Source: JASEGV01 sp037443545
GTDB taxonomy: Bacteria; Bacteroidota; Ignavibacteria; UBA10030; BY39
Reading direction: 5' to 3'
Assembly (NCBI GenBank): GCA_037443545.1
Contig: JBBIOD010000015.1
Span: 1-31,340, forward strand
DNA length: 31,340 nucleotides
Under the pieces are notes generated by a model that worked only from the letters and a program-made list of their open reading frames with translations, was not told the origin of the DNA and did not search any database. The number at the start of each line of letters is the position of its first letter. Position 1 is the stretch's first letter. Both the position numbers and the translations under genes were made by a program. Shown here piece after piece: positions 7,842 to 16,123 of this stretch.

Positions 7842-8444
7842 TTATATAAACGAACATTTTATAGCAATGGCAGTTTTTAAACATTTTTGAAGATACTCAT
7901 CTCTGGATATTTCCACCGCGCCAAATGTTTTCAGATGAGGCGTAATATATTGTGTGTCTAACAGTTTAAAACCTTTTTGTTTCAATCTCTCTACCAAAGC
8001 AACGAGTGCAACTTTAGAGGCATCCTTCATTGAACTGAACATTGATTCACCGAAGAAGGCGCCGCCGAGGGCAACGCCATACAATCCCCCAACGAGTTTA
8101 TTGTTGTGCCAGCTTTCAATGCTATGAGCATAACCGAGACGGTGAAGTTCGATGTAGCTTAAAAATATCTTTTTTGATATCCAAGTATCATCTCTTTTTG
8201 CACAGCGCAAAATTACACCTTCAAAGGAGTTATCAATTCGTATCTCAAAAATATTTTTTTTGATCGTTTGCTTTAGACTTCTCGAGATTTTAAAAGTATC
8301 CAACGGAATAATTGCACGCGGGTCGGGTGAGTACCAGTGTATTTCTCCGTCTCGCGAATCAGCCATAGGGAAAAAGCCGACTGAGTATGCAATAAGCAAC
8401 AATTCTGAAGGGATAGTATTCTGTTTTAGCTTTTTTGTTATCAC
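7842..8444 (-). CDS. aat: Leucyl/phenylalanyl-tRNA--protein transferase
   Basis: Transfers Leu or Phe from aminoacyl-tRNA to N-terminal Lys/Arg of proteins, marking them for ClpS/ClpAP by the N-degron pathway. Family hallmarks are YSVGFFPMAD, IHWYSPDPRAIIPLD and GGLYGVALGGAFFGESMFS, with LLDTQYITPHLKTFGA near the end. At 200 aa it is somewhat shorter than the E. coli enzyme, as in many other phyla. The only usable start is GTG at 8444 (MITKKLKQ); an in-frame stop lies seven codons upstream and no Shine-Dalgarno is visible. A structured RNA element sits just upstream, which may matter for its expression. Confidence 0.94.
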   Translation of the reverse strand: MITKKLKQNTIPSELLLIAYSVGFFPMADSRDGEIHWYSPDPRAIIPLDTFKISRSLKQTIKKNIFEIRIDNSFEGVILRCAKRDDTWISKKIFLSYIELHRLGYAHSIESWHNNKLVGGLYGVALGGAFFGESMFSSMKDASKVALVALVERLKQKGFKLLDTQYITPHLKTFGAVEISRDEYLQKCLKTAIAIKCSFI

Positions 8445-8482
8445 AATAGAGCGATTATTGAATCATCGAAAAGAACCGCTGA

Positions 8483-8666
8483 GAATTAACTCTACGATAC
8501 ACCACCGGTTATCACTGCTGGTGGGAAACTCCGTAGAGAGCTGTTGAGCACGATTCTTCCCACTTAAAAAGAAGGAATGTTCGGTTCGCCAGACCCGTTC
8601 ATGTCCTGAGTGAGAAATATCGAAATTCTGTCGGTACCCACCCAAGAGAGCCCGTGCCCTTAACTC
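8483..8666 (-). ncRNA. Unassigned structured RNA (three-way junction) between pfkA and aat
   Basis: Read on the minus strand, this gene-free segment folds as follows. P1 pairs GAGTTAA (8666-8660) with TTAATTC (8489-8483). P2 stacks directly on P1: GGGCACG (8659-8653) with CGTGCTC (8552-8546). P3 pairs TTCTCACT (8616-8609) with AGTGGGAA (8564-8557). It is capped by a hairpin at 8606-8574 (GGA, ATG and CGG pairing with CCG, CAT and TCC around a symmetric AA/AA loop). A separate arm pairs CTCTACG (8538-8532) with CGTAGAG (8496-8490) and CCACC with GGTGG inside it. P1, P2 and P3 each contain a G-U pair that would be an A-C mismatch on the plus strand, so the RNA is on the minus strand. It could be a free ncRNA or an aat leader. 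I do not recognise the family. Confidence 0.62.
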
Positions 8667-8707
8667 AAAACATCATTGCTGCCAGATAAAATTTAACAAA
8701 AAGAACA

Positions 8708-9793
8708 TTAATCACCAAACGAAGTCCCAACAGAGCGAGCTGCGATAATCAGTTGAGCATCGGGTGAAACCAAACGAAGTTTTCCGATAGCATCTATAAT
8801 AGGAACAGGAACGACATCACGCCGTTGCAGACTGACCATAACTCCAAACTGTCCATTCGAAGCTGTGTGCAAAGCGGTAGTGCCAAAACGAGTACCAAGA
8901 ATTCTGTCGTAAGGTGTAGGACTTCCGCCTCGTTGAACGTGCCCTAATACAGTTACACGTGTTTCGAGTCCTGTTTCTTCACTGATTTTTTGTCCAACCA
9001 ATTCACCCACACCGCCTAAGCGTACAGGGTCGGTTCGTTTTTTATCCATTTCTTTTACAACAATTTCACCGTCGGCAGGTTTGGCACCTTCGGCTACACA
9101 AATGATGCTAAATTTTGCACCTTTGCTTCGTTGTAAAACCGCTTTATAAATTTTTTCCCAATGAAAAGGAATTTCGGGTATTAAAATAATATCAGCGCCA
9201 CCGGCAACACCGGCGCCGAGTGCGATCCATCCAGCATACCTGCCCATTGTTTCTACGACCATAACTCGATGATGCGACGAAGCGGTAGTCTGCAAACGAT
9301 CGACTGCTTCGGTGGCAACAGCGCGTGCGGAGTCGTGACCGAAAGTGATATCGGTTGAATCTAAATCGTTATCAATAGTTTTTGGAATACCAATTATATT
9401 TATTCCCATCTGACTGAATTTGTGGGAGATGTGCATAGTTCCATCGCCGCCGATAGCGAACAGGACATCAAGTTTCCAGTTCCTGTAGTTTTCGAGGGCT
9501 TGCTCGGAGGCGTCAATAATTCGAATACCGGTTGGTCCTTCGATAGGGTAATGGAACGGGTCGCCTTTGTTCGATGTACCTAATATTGTTCCTCCTACAT
9601 TTAGTATTCCTGTAACGTCAGACGGAGTTAGCTCACGCATTCTGCCTTCAACGAGCCCTTCAAAACCGTCGAGGATACCAATTACTTTTACATTGAAGAA
9701 ATTCATAGCTGGTTTGGCAATGCTTCGTATAACTGCATTTAATCCCGGGCAGTCGCCGCCGCCTGTTAATATACCTATTCTTGCTAGTTTCAT
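8708..9793 (-). CDS. pfkA: 6-phosphofructokinase
   Basis: Phosphorylates fructose 6-phosphate at the committed step of glycolysis. The 361-aa protein carries GILTGGGDCPGLNAVIR (nucleotide-binding N-terminus), IGGDGTM (114-120), IPKTIDNDLDSTDITFG (catalytic D141) and METMGRYAGW-like VVETMGRYAGWIAL. The residue matching E. coli G104 is G118 (typical of ATP-dependent enzymes), while the one matching G124 is K138 (seen in pyrophosphate-dependent and group III enzymes). ATP use is likely but not certain. TGGGATAAT precedes the ATG. The gene is 21 bp after the eRF1-like gene and is followed by the structured RNA element and aat. Confidence 0.93.
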   Translation of the reverse strand: MKLARIGILTGGGDCPGLNAVIRSIAKPAMNFFNVKVIGILDGFEGLVEGRMRELTPSDVTGILNVGGTILGTSNKGDPFHYPIEGPTGIRIIDASEQALENYRNWKLDVLFAIGGDGTMHISHKFSQMGINIIGIPKTIDNDLDSTDITFGHDSARAVATEAVDRLQTTASSHHRVMVVETMGRYAGWIALGAGVAGGADIILIPEIPFHWEKIYKAVLQRSKGAKFSIICVAEGAKPADGEIVVKEMDKKRTDPVRLGGVGELVGQKISEETGLETRVTVLGHVQRGGSPTPYDRILGTRFGTTALHTASNGQFGVMVSLQRRDVVPVPIIDAIGKLRLVSPDAQLIIAARSVGTSFGD

Positions 9794-9814
9794 ATTATCC
9801 CATGTTGGTATTGT

Positions 9815-10972
9815 TTAATAGCGCCAAAGTGCGCCGATGCCTTGTTTATTAAAAATATCTGATATTTTGTCGGATACTATATTTAATGGTGTTTTATATT
9901 TACGTAATAGTGGTGGAATTAAAGTTCTCATTGATCCAATGCGCAAATTTTTCGAGATACAATTCGAGCATTCTTTGGCATCTTTCGTCATCACATAACC
10001 GCAGTTGTTGCATTCTACTAAAATTTTATCCGAACTGTTAGTTATTGCAACGGTATTCGAACGTCCTTCTTGAATCAATTTAAGAACTTTTTTAATTCCT
10101 AAACTTGCCGATGTATTTGTTGCCGATCTTTCTAAAATTTCTTCGATTAATTTTTGTTCATTTGTACGTTCAAACTTGTGAAAAATTTGTTGACCTGCCG
10201 CAATAATATCTTTTACGGAAAATTCGCGGGCTAACGGAATTTTGCCGATAATGGTAACCTCGTTCGTGTTGAGGCATTTATGAAATATATCGGTTTGCGA
10301 ATCCAGTCCGGCTAAAACAATCTCGTTTACTTGAAACTGCTTTTTCATCGCTTCGATGGATGAAGTGCAGTGTTTCCAGAATTTTTGTACTTCTTCCGAG
10401 ATGTGGCGTTCTACAATTTCTTTATTATCACCGCCACGCAAACCGGGGATAGCTTTTTCGCGCATAATATTTTCCGGTGGCAGGTGTTTACTCTGCCATG
10501 CGAGTGTATCCGACGAGATTGTTTCTTCCCATTCTTTAATTACTTCATTTAAACCAATTATGTAGTAGTGAATTTTTTCCGACGCTATTTTGATGATGCC
10601 GTAATTCCGGTATTCTTCTAATATCCAATCAAGTTGTCCAATGCTTGGTTTGCCCCACCAGACTTCGTTGGTTACCTTAATTTGGGGATGGGCAGTTTCG
10701 AAAAAACCATTTCCCGAAAAAAGAATAAGCGATTTACCCTCCGAGATGCGGTATTCTGTTTCCTCTAAAATATTTGAATGAATTTTTTCAAAATCTTTTA
10801 GATGACTTTGAGGTAAATCGTTTCGTATAGATTTTAATGAATCTTTTAGCCATATCTGTGCTGCCGCTCTATTCCTTCCTATAACCGTCGGATCAGTCTC
10901 AAGATATACACTCATAACTTGATTTGAATCTACCGACATCATTTTATCAAACAGGGATCGTAATTTTAACAT
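9815..10972 (-). CDS. Bacterial eRF1-like (baeRF/VLRF1-type) protein
   Basis: The 385-aa protein looks like a bacterial relative of eRF1/Pelota and the Vms1-type release factors. It ends in GIGALWRY, the closing strand of the eRF1 C-terminal domain, and has a four-Cys zinc ribbon (C321, C324, C335, C338; CxxC-10-CxxC). The stretch RGGDNKEIVERHI (179-191) sits where these proteins carry the catalytic GGQ-type loop. Known relatives hydrolyse peptidyl-tRNA, for example in rescue of stalled ribosomes. Here the Gln is absent, so hydrolase activity is uncertain. An ATG 19 codons upstream exists, but AGGAG (10981-10985) sits 8 bases before the ATG at 10972, so I start there. It follows the methyltransferase gene by 41 bp. 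Confidence 0.72.
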   Translation of the reverse strand: MLKLRSLFDKMMSVDSNQVMSVYLETDPTVIGRNRAAAQIWLKDSLKSIRNDLPQSHLKDFEKIHSNILEETEYRISEGKSLILFSGNGFFETAHPQIKVTNEVWWGKPSIGQLDWILEEYRNYGIIKIASEKIHYYIIGLNEVIKEWEETISSDTLAWQSKHLPPENIMREKAIPGLRGGDNKEIVERHISEEVQKFWKHCTSSIEAMKKQFQVNEIVLAGLDSQTDIFHKCLNTNEVTIIGKIPLAREFSVKDIIAAGQQIFHKFERTNEQKLIEEILERSATNTSASLGIKKVLKLIQEGRSNTVAITNSSDKILVECNNCGYVMTKDAKECSNCISKNLRIGSMRTLIPPLLRKYKTPLNIVSDKISDIFNKQGIGALWRY

Positions 10973-11013
10973 AGTTAAATCTCCTCGCTTAATTGTTTGT
11001 TGATTTTCATCCG

Positions 11014-11628
11014 TTACTTTTTCTTCCATAGCATCAGCATTTCTTTGCCGAGCCGTGGTTTTACAGAAGTTTTTGGAATTTCAGAATAAATTAATTTAAA
11101 TGTTTTAGATAAATGTGATTCAATTTCTTTAATATCGACGGCAAATGGTGGACCGCCGTTGCGATTATCGATAGGAAAAAAAAGCCCGATAAATATTCCA
11201 CCGGGTTTGATCAGCCGTTGGACATTGTCGAGAAATTCTATCCGTCGTTCAGGGTCGATGGCGCAGTAGGTTACATACTCTAATACATAATCGAACTTGT
11301 GTAATAATTTGCCAGGTAATTCAAAAACATTCGCTTCGATTGTTTCGACATGTATCTTTGCTTTTTTTGCGAGCCTTCGGGTTTCGCGTATCGCACTCGC
11401 CGAAAAATCGATTGCAGTTACAAGATAATTTTGTTTTGAAAACAGTATTGCATCGTGCCCTTTGCCGCAACCGATTACAACAATTTTTCCCGGATTTTTT
11501 AATTTGCCGGAATTGAGCAATGCTTCAAATACCGGTGTTGGTGTGCCTAAATTCCAATCGTCCGTTCTATGTTTGTAGCGATGTTCCCAATATTCAGGGC
11601 TGCTAACGTCAGTAATTATTTTATTCAT
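11014..11628 (-). CDS. Class I SAM-dependent methyltransferase, TPMT-like
   Basis: A 204-aa Rossmann-fold methyltransferase. The N-terminal SPEYWEHRYKHRTDDWNLG (10-28) with the W-RY and DWNLG pattern is typical of the thiopurine-methyltransferase-like group. Motif I is KIVVIGCGKGHDA (48-60), followed by VTAIDFSASAI (acidic D74 for SAM ribose binding) and DYVLEYVTYCAI. The substrate cannot be inferred; small thiol or halide/chalcogen acceptors are common in the group. Its first 8 bases (ATGAATAA) overlap the end of the AddB-like gene, so translation is coupled. Confidence 0.85.
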   Translation of the reverse strand: MNKIITDVSSPEYWEHRYKHRTDDWNLGTPTPVFEALLNSGKLKNPGKIVVIGCGKGHDAILFSKQNYLVTAIDFSASAIRETRRLAKKAKIHVETIEANVFELPGKLLHKFDYVLEYVTYCAIDPERRIEFLDNVQRLIKPGGIFIGLFFPIDNRNGGPPFAVDIKEIESHLSKTFKLIYSEIPKTSVKPRLGKEMLMLWKKK

Positions 11629-14600
11629 TAATAGGGTTTGTGTTCTGTTTCCGACAGATCATATCAAAACTGCAATACGCGCAAGCTTTCGGCATCTTCT
11701 TATGCGTAGTAATTGGAAATTCACCTTTTGCGATCGAGCCAACATATTCGTTCACATACGTTACTGATTTTCCGATTATCCTGCGAAGCTCAGTTTCATT
11801 ATCTAATACAGATGCTTGTTTCCGTGTATGTATGAAGGTTTTATTTTTTAACTCTGAATTTGCTAGAGCAATTTTTTCAGTTACAGGAATTTTCAAGTTG
11901 TAATAAGTAGCTGCCGCCGGTTTCAATCGTTTATTTTCTTCAGATAAAATTTTTTCTACTGTAAATAAATAAATTGGTAACTGTAAAGCAAGTCCCGACT
12001 CGATGTCGGCATAATCATCGAACGAGTTTCCGGTTTTGTAATCTATAACCGTAAAGAATTCGTCGCCAACATCAACCCGGTCGATTTTACCCCGAACCTT
12101 AACATTACCCACCAATACAGTATCTTTTTTGGATAATTGAGGATCGGTAAGTTTGGCGCTGCCCACCCGGCTGCCGAATGCTACTTCAAAATAAGCGGGA
12201 ACAACGTCGAGTTTTCGGTCTCTTTCTGCGTCGAGAAATTCTTGAATAATGCCTTTCCTGTCGCCGCGTCCTAAAATTAATTCCTTTTCTAAAAAGTATA
12301 ACAAGTCGGACGATTCGAGCGAGTCTAATTTTGTCCGTGTTAAATCTTTCAGGTCATTTACTGCTTGGGCGAATTGTTCTTCGTTGCAATCACAGATAGG
12401 GGGTAGGTTCTTGCGGCGTCGCTCGATATAAAACTGGAATAAAACTTCGTGTAAAATACTCCCTTTTTCGATACGAGTAATTCCTTCTTCCAATTCATCT
12501 AATACATTGAGTCGTAAAATATTATGGGCAAAATACTTAAACGGACATTGAGCATACTTTTCGAGTTGAGTAATCGAGTAAGTTTTATCGAGTGTTTTTT
12601 CTAAAGATTTCTGCGACGAATCGGATAGAGCGTCGTAAATTTTTCCGTTGTATTCTAACATCTGGCCGTACTTTGATCTACTATTTTCGATTTCGATTGC
12701 TTTAAAAATAAACTCGATATGACGAAGCATCCTTTCATCTAACAACTGGTTGTTTGTGTATGCCGGATTGATTCCTTTATTACTGCCAATCCGTTGTAGT
12801 AAGTCTTCTTCCGAGTAAACTGCATCAGTTGTTTTGAAGGGCAAAGCAATCTGCCAATCCCGACAGTCAAGAATTTTCAATAATGAATTTATAAAGGGCG
12901 ATCGGACTAATTCGTTATCACCGTCTTTTTTGGGATAAGTGATGAAAAGATTTTCAGAAAAATTAGTTATGCACTGGTAAAATAAGTATCTCTTTTCGGT
13001 TAGATGATACAGTTCTTTTTGCTTCTGCCGACTGGTGCTGTGAAATATTTCGGGTGAATACGGGGGAGGAAATTCACCGTCGACCAATCCAACCGCAAAC
13101 ATTATCTTAAAATCTAATCCTCGCGTTTCTTCAAACGATGTTATATAAATTCCGTAACCGTATTTTTGTCGAATGTTGTAACGCGTTTGTGAAACTGCCG
13201 CCTTTAATTGCTCGACATAAAATTTTAAGTGTTGTGGCTCTTTTTCTTTCGCCCGAAAAGTTAATAAATCTAATAAGTCATCCAATAATTGTAAAAACTT
13301 TTGGTATGCCCGAATATCTTTTTCGAGCAGTTCAGTATTACCCGTGGGAAACTTTAAAATATTTTCTGGCACTTGGAGCCGGTGTAGAAGTTCTACTAGA
13401 GCGTTGCGGAATTCAAAGGGAGTTAATTGTGTTTCGAAAGGGTGTAAAAAATTTTCAAGCAATAAAATATCGTTCTTTGCTTTTTGCAACATATCGATTT
13501 CGTTTTTCAAATGATGAGTTTCGAATTCATCATCATTTGTATTCAAATCCCTCTGAATTTGCTTAATCCTTTTGGTGATTCGCGTTTTCCAAATGTTCTG
13601 ACCTGCCGTAATTTTCAAAGCAACCGAAGTTGCAAAGAGGTTGCCGCTATCAATTGTCGTTTGTCCGTCAGCGAAAGTAAAAAACGAACTCGATAGCGCC
13701 CGCATTATATCGCGCTGACGAAAATTGTTTTGCCGAATGTTTAAAAGCGAAATAATCGAAACAGCGACAGCTGATTGGTCGAGGGCGAAACGATCAGTAA
13801 TATTTACAGGAATGCCGTATCGGGGGAAAATTTCGTGAAATAACTTTGTATAAATTTGCGGTTGGTACATCGCAACGCAAATTTTACTCAGATCTTGTTC
13901 GGGTTTGTCATGTAATATGTTTTTAATTACTTTTGCGATAGCTTCTACCTCCTCTTCACGGTTGCGGGAGGAGATTAATGTAACCTTATCGGAAAAATCG
14001 AATTTTGATATCGGGTGGTCAGAACGAAATAGGTTTTGCGTAACGTATTGCTTGAACGATGGTTTTGATTCCGGCTGGCCGGAAAGGTACTGGAAGCCGA
14101 TTCTTAAAAATTTATCGAAGTTTTCTTTCAAGTGTCCGAACAACTCGTCGTTGTTCAAATAATAGTCGAACGAAATTACCATCCCCACTTCATTTTTATG
14201 CTTGTTTATTTCGAACTTCGAAACAGCATCTAACATAGTAATTTCAGGGTCTGAAAATTCATCAAAACCCGATACAAGAATTAACTCTGTATTCTGAAAT
14301 CTATCCCAAAAATTATCGAGCGCGGGAAAAGTTGTAATCGAATTATTTAATTCCTTGAATATACCGCCAACGTCAATAAATTGTTCGCCTAAAAGGGATT
14401 CATATTCTTCGTAAATGATAAGTAAATCTTTAAGTTTTAGTTTCTCATCGCTCTGTGCCGATTCTAATTCTTCATAAAGCAATGTTGGATAAATACCCGC
14501 TTCCTTCAAAGAATTAATTAAGTTGATAATTTTTTCGAATGTTCCTTTTGGAATTGAATATTTAATTCCTCGTGGTAGAAAATATAGAAGTTCATTTGCT

Positions 14601-14896
14601 TTATTTCGGATTGCGTTTTCGAAGATTACTGCTTGTGTTGAAGCAGTTAAAAACTTTTTCGGCGAACAAAATAGGGTGTGGAGTTCGGCAGCAAAATTTT
14701 CTAATGTAAAAATATTAAAAGCCGGCGCAGTGCCGGTGGGGGCGAGTTTAAGAAATTCGCGCTGAAGTTCACGTACTTTCCGCCGTGTTGGTACGATATA
14801 TATAAATGTATCTGCCTTATTATGAGCGATACGCTGCTTAATTTCAGATTGAATATCAGATACTAATGAGAAGTTTTTATATAGAATAACCGGCAT
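11621..14896 (-). CDS. AddB-like Fe-S PD-(D/E)XK nuclease/inactive helicase protein
   Basis: The 1091-aa protein resembles AddB/RexB, one half of an ATP-dependent exonuclease that processes double-strand breaks. The N-terminal part is UvrD-helicase-like (IVPTRRKVRELQREF, then FNIFTLENF) but has no Walker A GxxxxGKS/T near its start, so the ATPase is probably dead. The C-terminal nuclease has GKIDRVD (D939) and VIDYKTG (D952, K954). Four cysteines (C784, then C1072, C1075, C1081 in CxxC-x5-C) have the same arrangement as the AddB 4Fe-4S staple. No addA/recB gene is in the window; the partner is elsewhere. GGAAAAACTATAA precedes the ATG. Confidence 0.83.
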   Translation of the reverse strand: MPVILYKNFSLVSDIQSEIKQRIAHNKADTFIYIVPTRRKVRELQREFLKLAPTGTAPAFNIFTLENFAAELHTLFCSPKKFLTASTQAVIFENAIRNKANELLYFLPRGIKYSIPKGTFEKIINLINSLKEAGIYPTLLYEELESAQSDEKLKLKDLLIIYEEYESLLGEQFIDVGGIFKELNNSITTFPALDNFWDRFQNTELILVSGFDEFSDPEITMLDAVSKFEINKHKNEVGMVISFDYYLNNDELFGHLKENFDKFLRIGFQYLSGQPESKPSFKQYVTQNLFRSDHPISKFDFSDKVTLISSRNREEEVEAIAKVIKNILHDKPEQDLSKICVAMYQPQIYTKLFHEIFPRYGIPVNITDRFALDQSAVAVSIISLLNIRQNNFRQRDIMRALSSSFFTFADGQTTIDSGNLFATSVALKITAGQNIWKTRITKRIKQIQRDLNTNDDEFETHHLKNEIDMLQKAKNDILLLENFLHPFETQLTPFEFRNALVELLHRLQVPENILKFPTGNTELLEKDIRAYQKFLQLLDDLLDLLTFRAKEKEPQHLKFYVEQLKAAVSQTRYNIRQKYGYGIYITSFEETRGLDFKIMFAVGLVDGEFPPPYSPEIFHSTSRQKQKELYHLTEKRYLFYQCITNFSENLFITYPKKDGDNELVRSPFINSLLKILDCRDWQIALPFKTTDAVYSEEDLLQRIGSNKGINPAYTNNQLLDERMLRHIEFIFKAIEIENSRSKYGQMLEYNGKIYDALSDSSQKSLEKTLDKTYSITQLEKYAQCPFKYFAHNILRLNVLDELEEGITRIEKGSILHEVLFQFYIERRRKNLPPICDCNEEQFAQAVNDLKDLTRTKLDSLESSDLLYFLEKELILGRGDRKGIIQEFLDAERDRKLDVVPAYFEVAFGSRVGSAKLTDPQLSKKDTVLVGNVKVRGKIDRVDVGDEFFTVIDYKTGNSFDDYADIESGLALQLPIYLFTVEKILSEENKRLKPAAATYYNLKIPVTEKIALANSELKNKTFIHTRKQASVLDNETELRRIIGKSVTYVNEYVGSIAKGEFPITTHKKMPKACAYCSFDMICRKQNTNPINE

Positions 14897-14931
14897 TTAT
14901 AGTTTTTCCATAGATAATCGGATAAATAAAG

Positions 14932-15120
14932 TTATCTGAATCGTGGAGGAACGTATTTTTCGTATAGTTCGATAAGTTTTTTCTTTGATAATGAATCTAA
15001 GTCTTCGTCGTCGTAGTCGCGTTTCCGGAACATATCGAACTCATCAACTTCGTAGCGATTCATTTTTTTGTAATAATCTTTGAGTGCTTCAATAATTTTA
15101 TGTTGTTCTACTTTTGTCAT
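14932..15120 (-). CDS. Small conserved-looking hypothetical protein (62 aa)
   Basis: A 62-aa, highly charged, probably helical protein (central FDMFRKRDYDDEDLDSLSKKK) ending YVPPRFR. I do not recognise it. Support for a real gene: an ATG start 9 bp after the SRPBCC stop, 35 bp before the AddB-like gene, same strand as both, and a composition unlike a chance frame. It has no signal peptide, membrane segment or cysteine. Function unknown. Confidence 0.6.
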   Translation of the reverse strand: MTKVEQHKIIEALKDYYKKMNRYEVDEFDMFRKRDYDDEDLDSLSKKKLIELYEKYVPPRFR

Positions 15121-15129
15121 TCAGAATTT

Positions 15130-15588
15130 TTATTTTGATTTTAGTGTGTCTTTTTCGATGTATTTTTTCAACAAGTATAACGATTCTTCCCAACTGTTGA
15201 AAACTTCGTTGAAGTTTTTTTCCCAAGTTGCACCCGAACCAGTTCCATACATTTTGAAGGAAATATTGGTTTCCGATTTTTTCTTTTCGAATGTTAAAGT
15301 GATGTCGATAGGTCCAATGGTTTTTTTGTTGGCAAAGAAATAAGTCATATCTGCAATTTTCAACATTTTGTTGAGATTGAAGTCTTTAATTTTACCGCAA
15401 CAGCTGTAAAAATCTCCGTCGGATTCAGCGTGCCATCCAATAGAGTAAGGTCCATCGATGCAAAGAGCTACGACAGCACTGTGTGCATGAAGCCATGCGG
15501 TCAAACGGTTGGGGTCGATAAATGATTGGAATAATAATTTAGGAGTGCTATTAATTGTAACCGACTTATGTAATAGTTTTTTTTTCAT
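15130..15588 (-). CDS. SRPBCC/AHSA1-like (START-like) domain protein
   Basis: A 152-aa protein with the N-terminal pattern of the SRPBCC superfamily: KSVTINSTPKLLFQSFIDP followed by LTAWLHAHSAV, and a final amphipathic helix (FNSWEESLYLLKKYIEK) expected to close the hydrophobic pocket. It is a cytoplasmic small-molecule-binding or chaperone-type fold; the ligand is unknown. GCGAGGTATTTA before the ATG is a good ribosome site. It leads a probable operon with the 62-aa protein and the AddB-like gene. Confidence 0.72.
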   Translation of the reverse strand: MKKKLLHKSVTINSTPKLLFQSFIDPNRLTAWLHAHSAVVALCIDGPYSIGWHAESDGDFYSCCGKIKDFNLNKMLKIADMTYFFANKKTIGPIDITLTFEKKKSETNISFKMYGTGSGATWEKNFNEVFNSWEESLYLLKKYIEKDTLKSK

Positions 15589-15626
15589 TAAATACCTCGC
15601 TCTGAAATAAATTTCTTACTAAAGTA

Positions 15627-16109
15627 CTATTTGAATGAATTGAATTTTTTGATCAAGAACAGATACCAAATAATTTGTGACGGAATTTGCAAAATACATT
15701 CCAAAATTCCACCCATCAGGAACAAATTACTTTGTGGAACTATTGAAATATAAACTAATCCAAATTTATAAGCAAACAAATTTGATAGCGAAAAACCTAT
15801 TCCACCGCCGATAAACCAAAAAGGTATGCGTGTTAAAAAGGCCTTAAATGAGTAGGGATTTGCAATCATTTGATAGATTGTAGCATACCATAATCTTTCC
15901 ACAGCCCAGCCGAAGTAAAATAAACTGCTCGAAATTAAGAGTATCCCGAGAATATATTGTAAGTCAACTATTTTCTTAAATACGAACGAGACGGCTACAA
16001 CAAGTAATGTTAAACCTAAACTATAAACAAAATTTATTATCGTTCCCCAGAATGGTTTTTGAAACCGGTTTTGCAACAAATATTTTACTAAAATTCTTCT
16101 TTCTATCAT
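15627..16109 (-). CDS. Hypothetical integral membrane protein (about four TM helices)
   Basis: A 160-aa protein with hydrophobic segments at about 22-44, 50-68, 92-110 and 124-152, and a basic N-terminus (MIERRILVKYLLQNRF). I recognise no motif or family; it could be a DUF-type inner-membrane protein. It begins 14 bp after the YrdC-type stop on the same strand, so it is probably in that transcription unit. Confidence 0.62.
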   Translation of the reverse strand: MIERRILVKYLLQNRFQKPFWGTIINFVYSLGLTLLVVAVSFVFKKIVDLQYILGILLISSSLFYFGWAVERLWYATIYQMIANPYSFKAFLTRIPFWFIGGGIGFSLSNLFAYKFGLVYISIVPQSNLFLMGGILECILQIPSQIIWYLFLIKKFNSFK

Positions 16110-16123
16110 TATTTATTTTTAAT

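Noticed and set aside
8630..8642. GGGTGGGTACCG on the minus strand, resembling the T-box core GGGTGGNACCGCG
   Set aside because: It has an extra G, lacks the CG end, lies at the 5' side of the element rather than just before a terminator, and no specifier stem or U-tract fits.
8463..8645. 60-codon minus-strand frame inside the structured RNA region
   Set aside because: It has no ribosome site and no protein-like features, and it runs through paired helices whose G-U bias indicates RNA.
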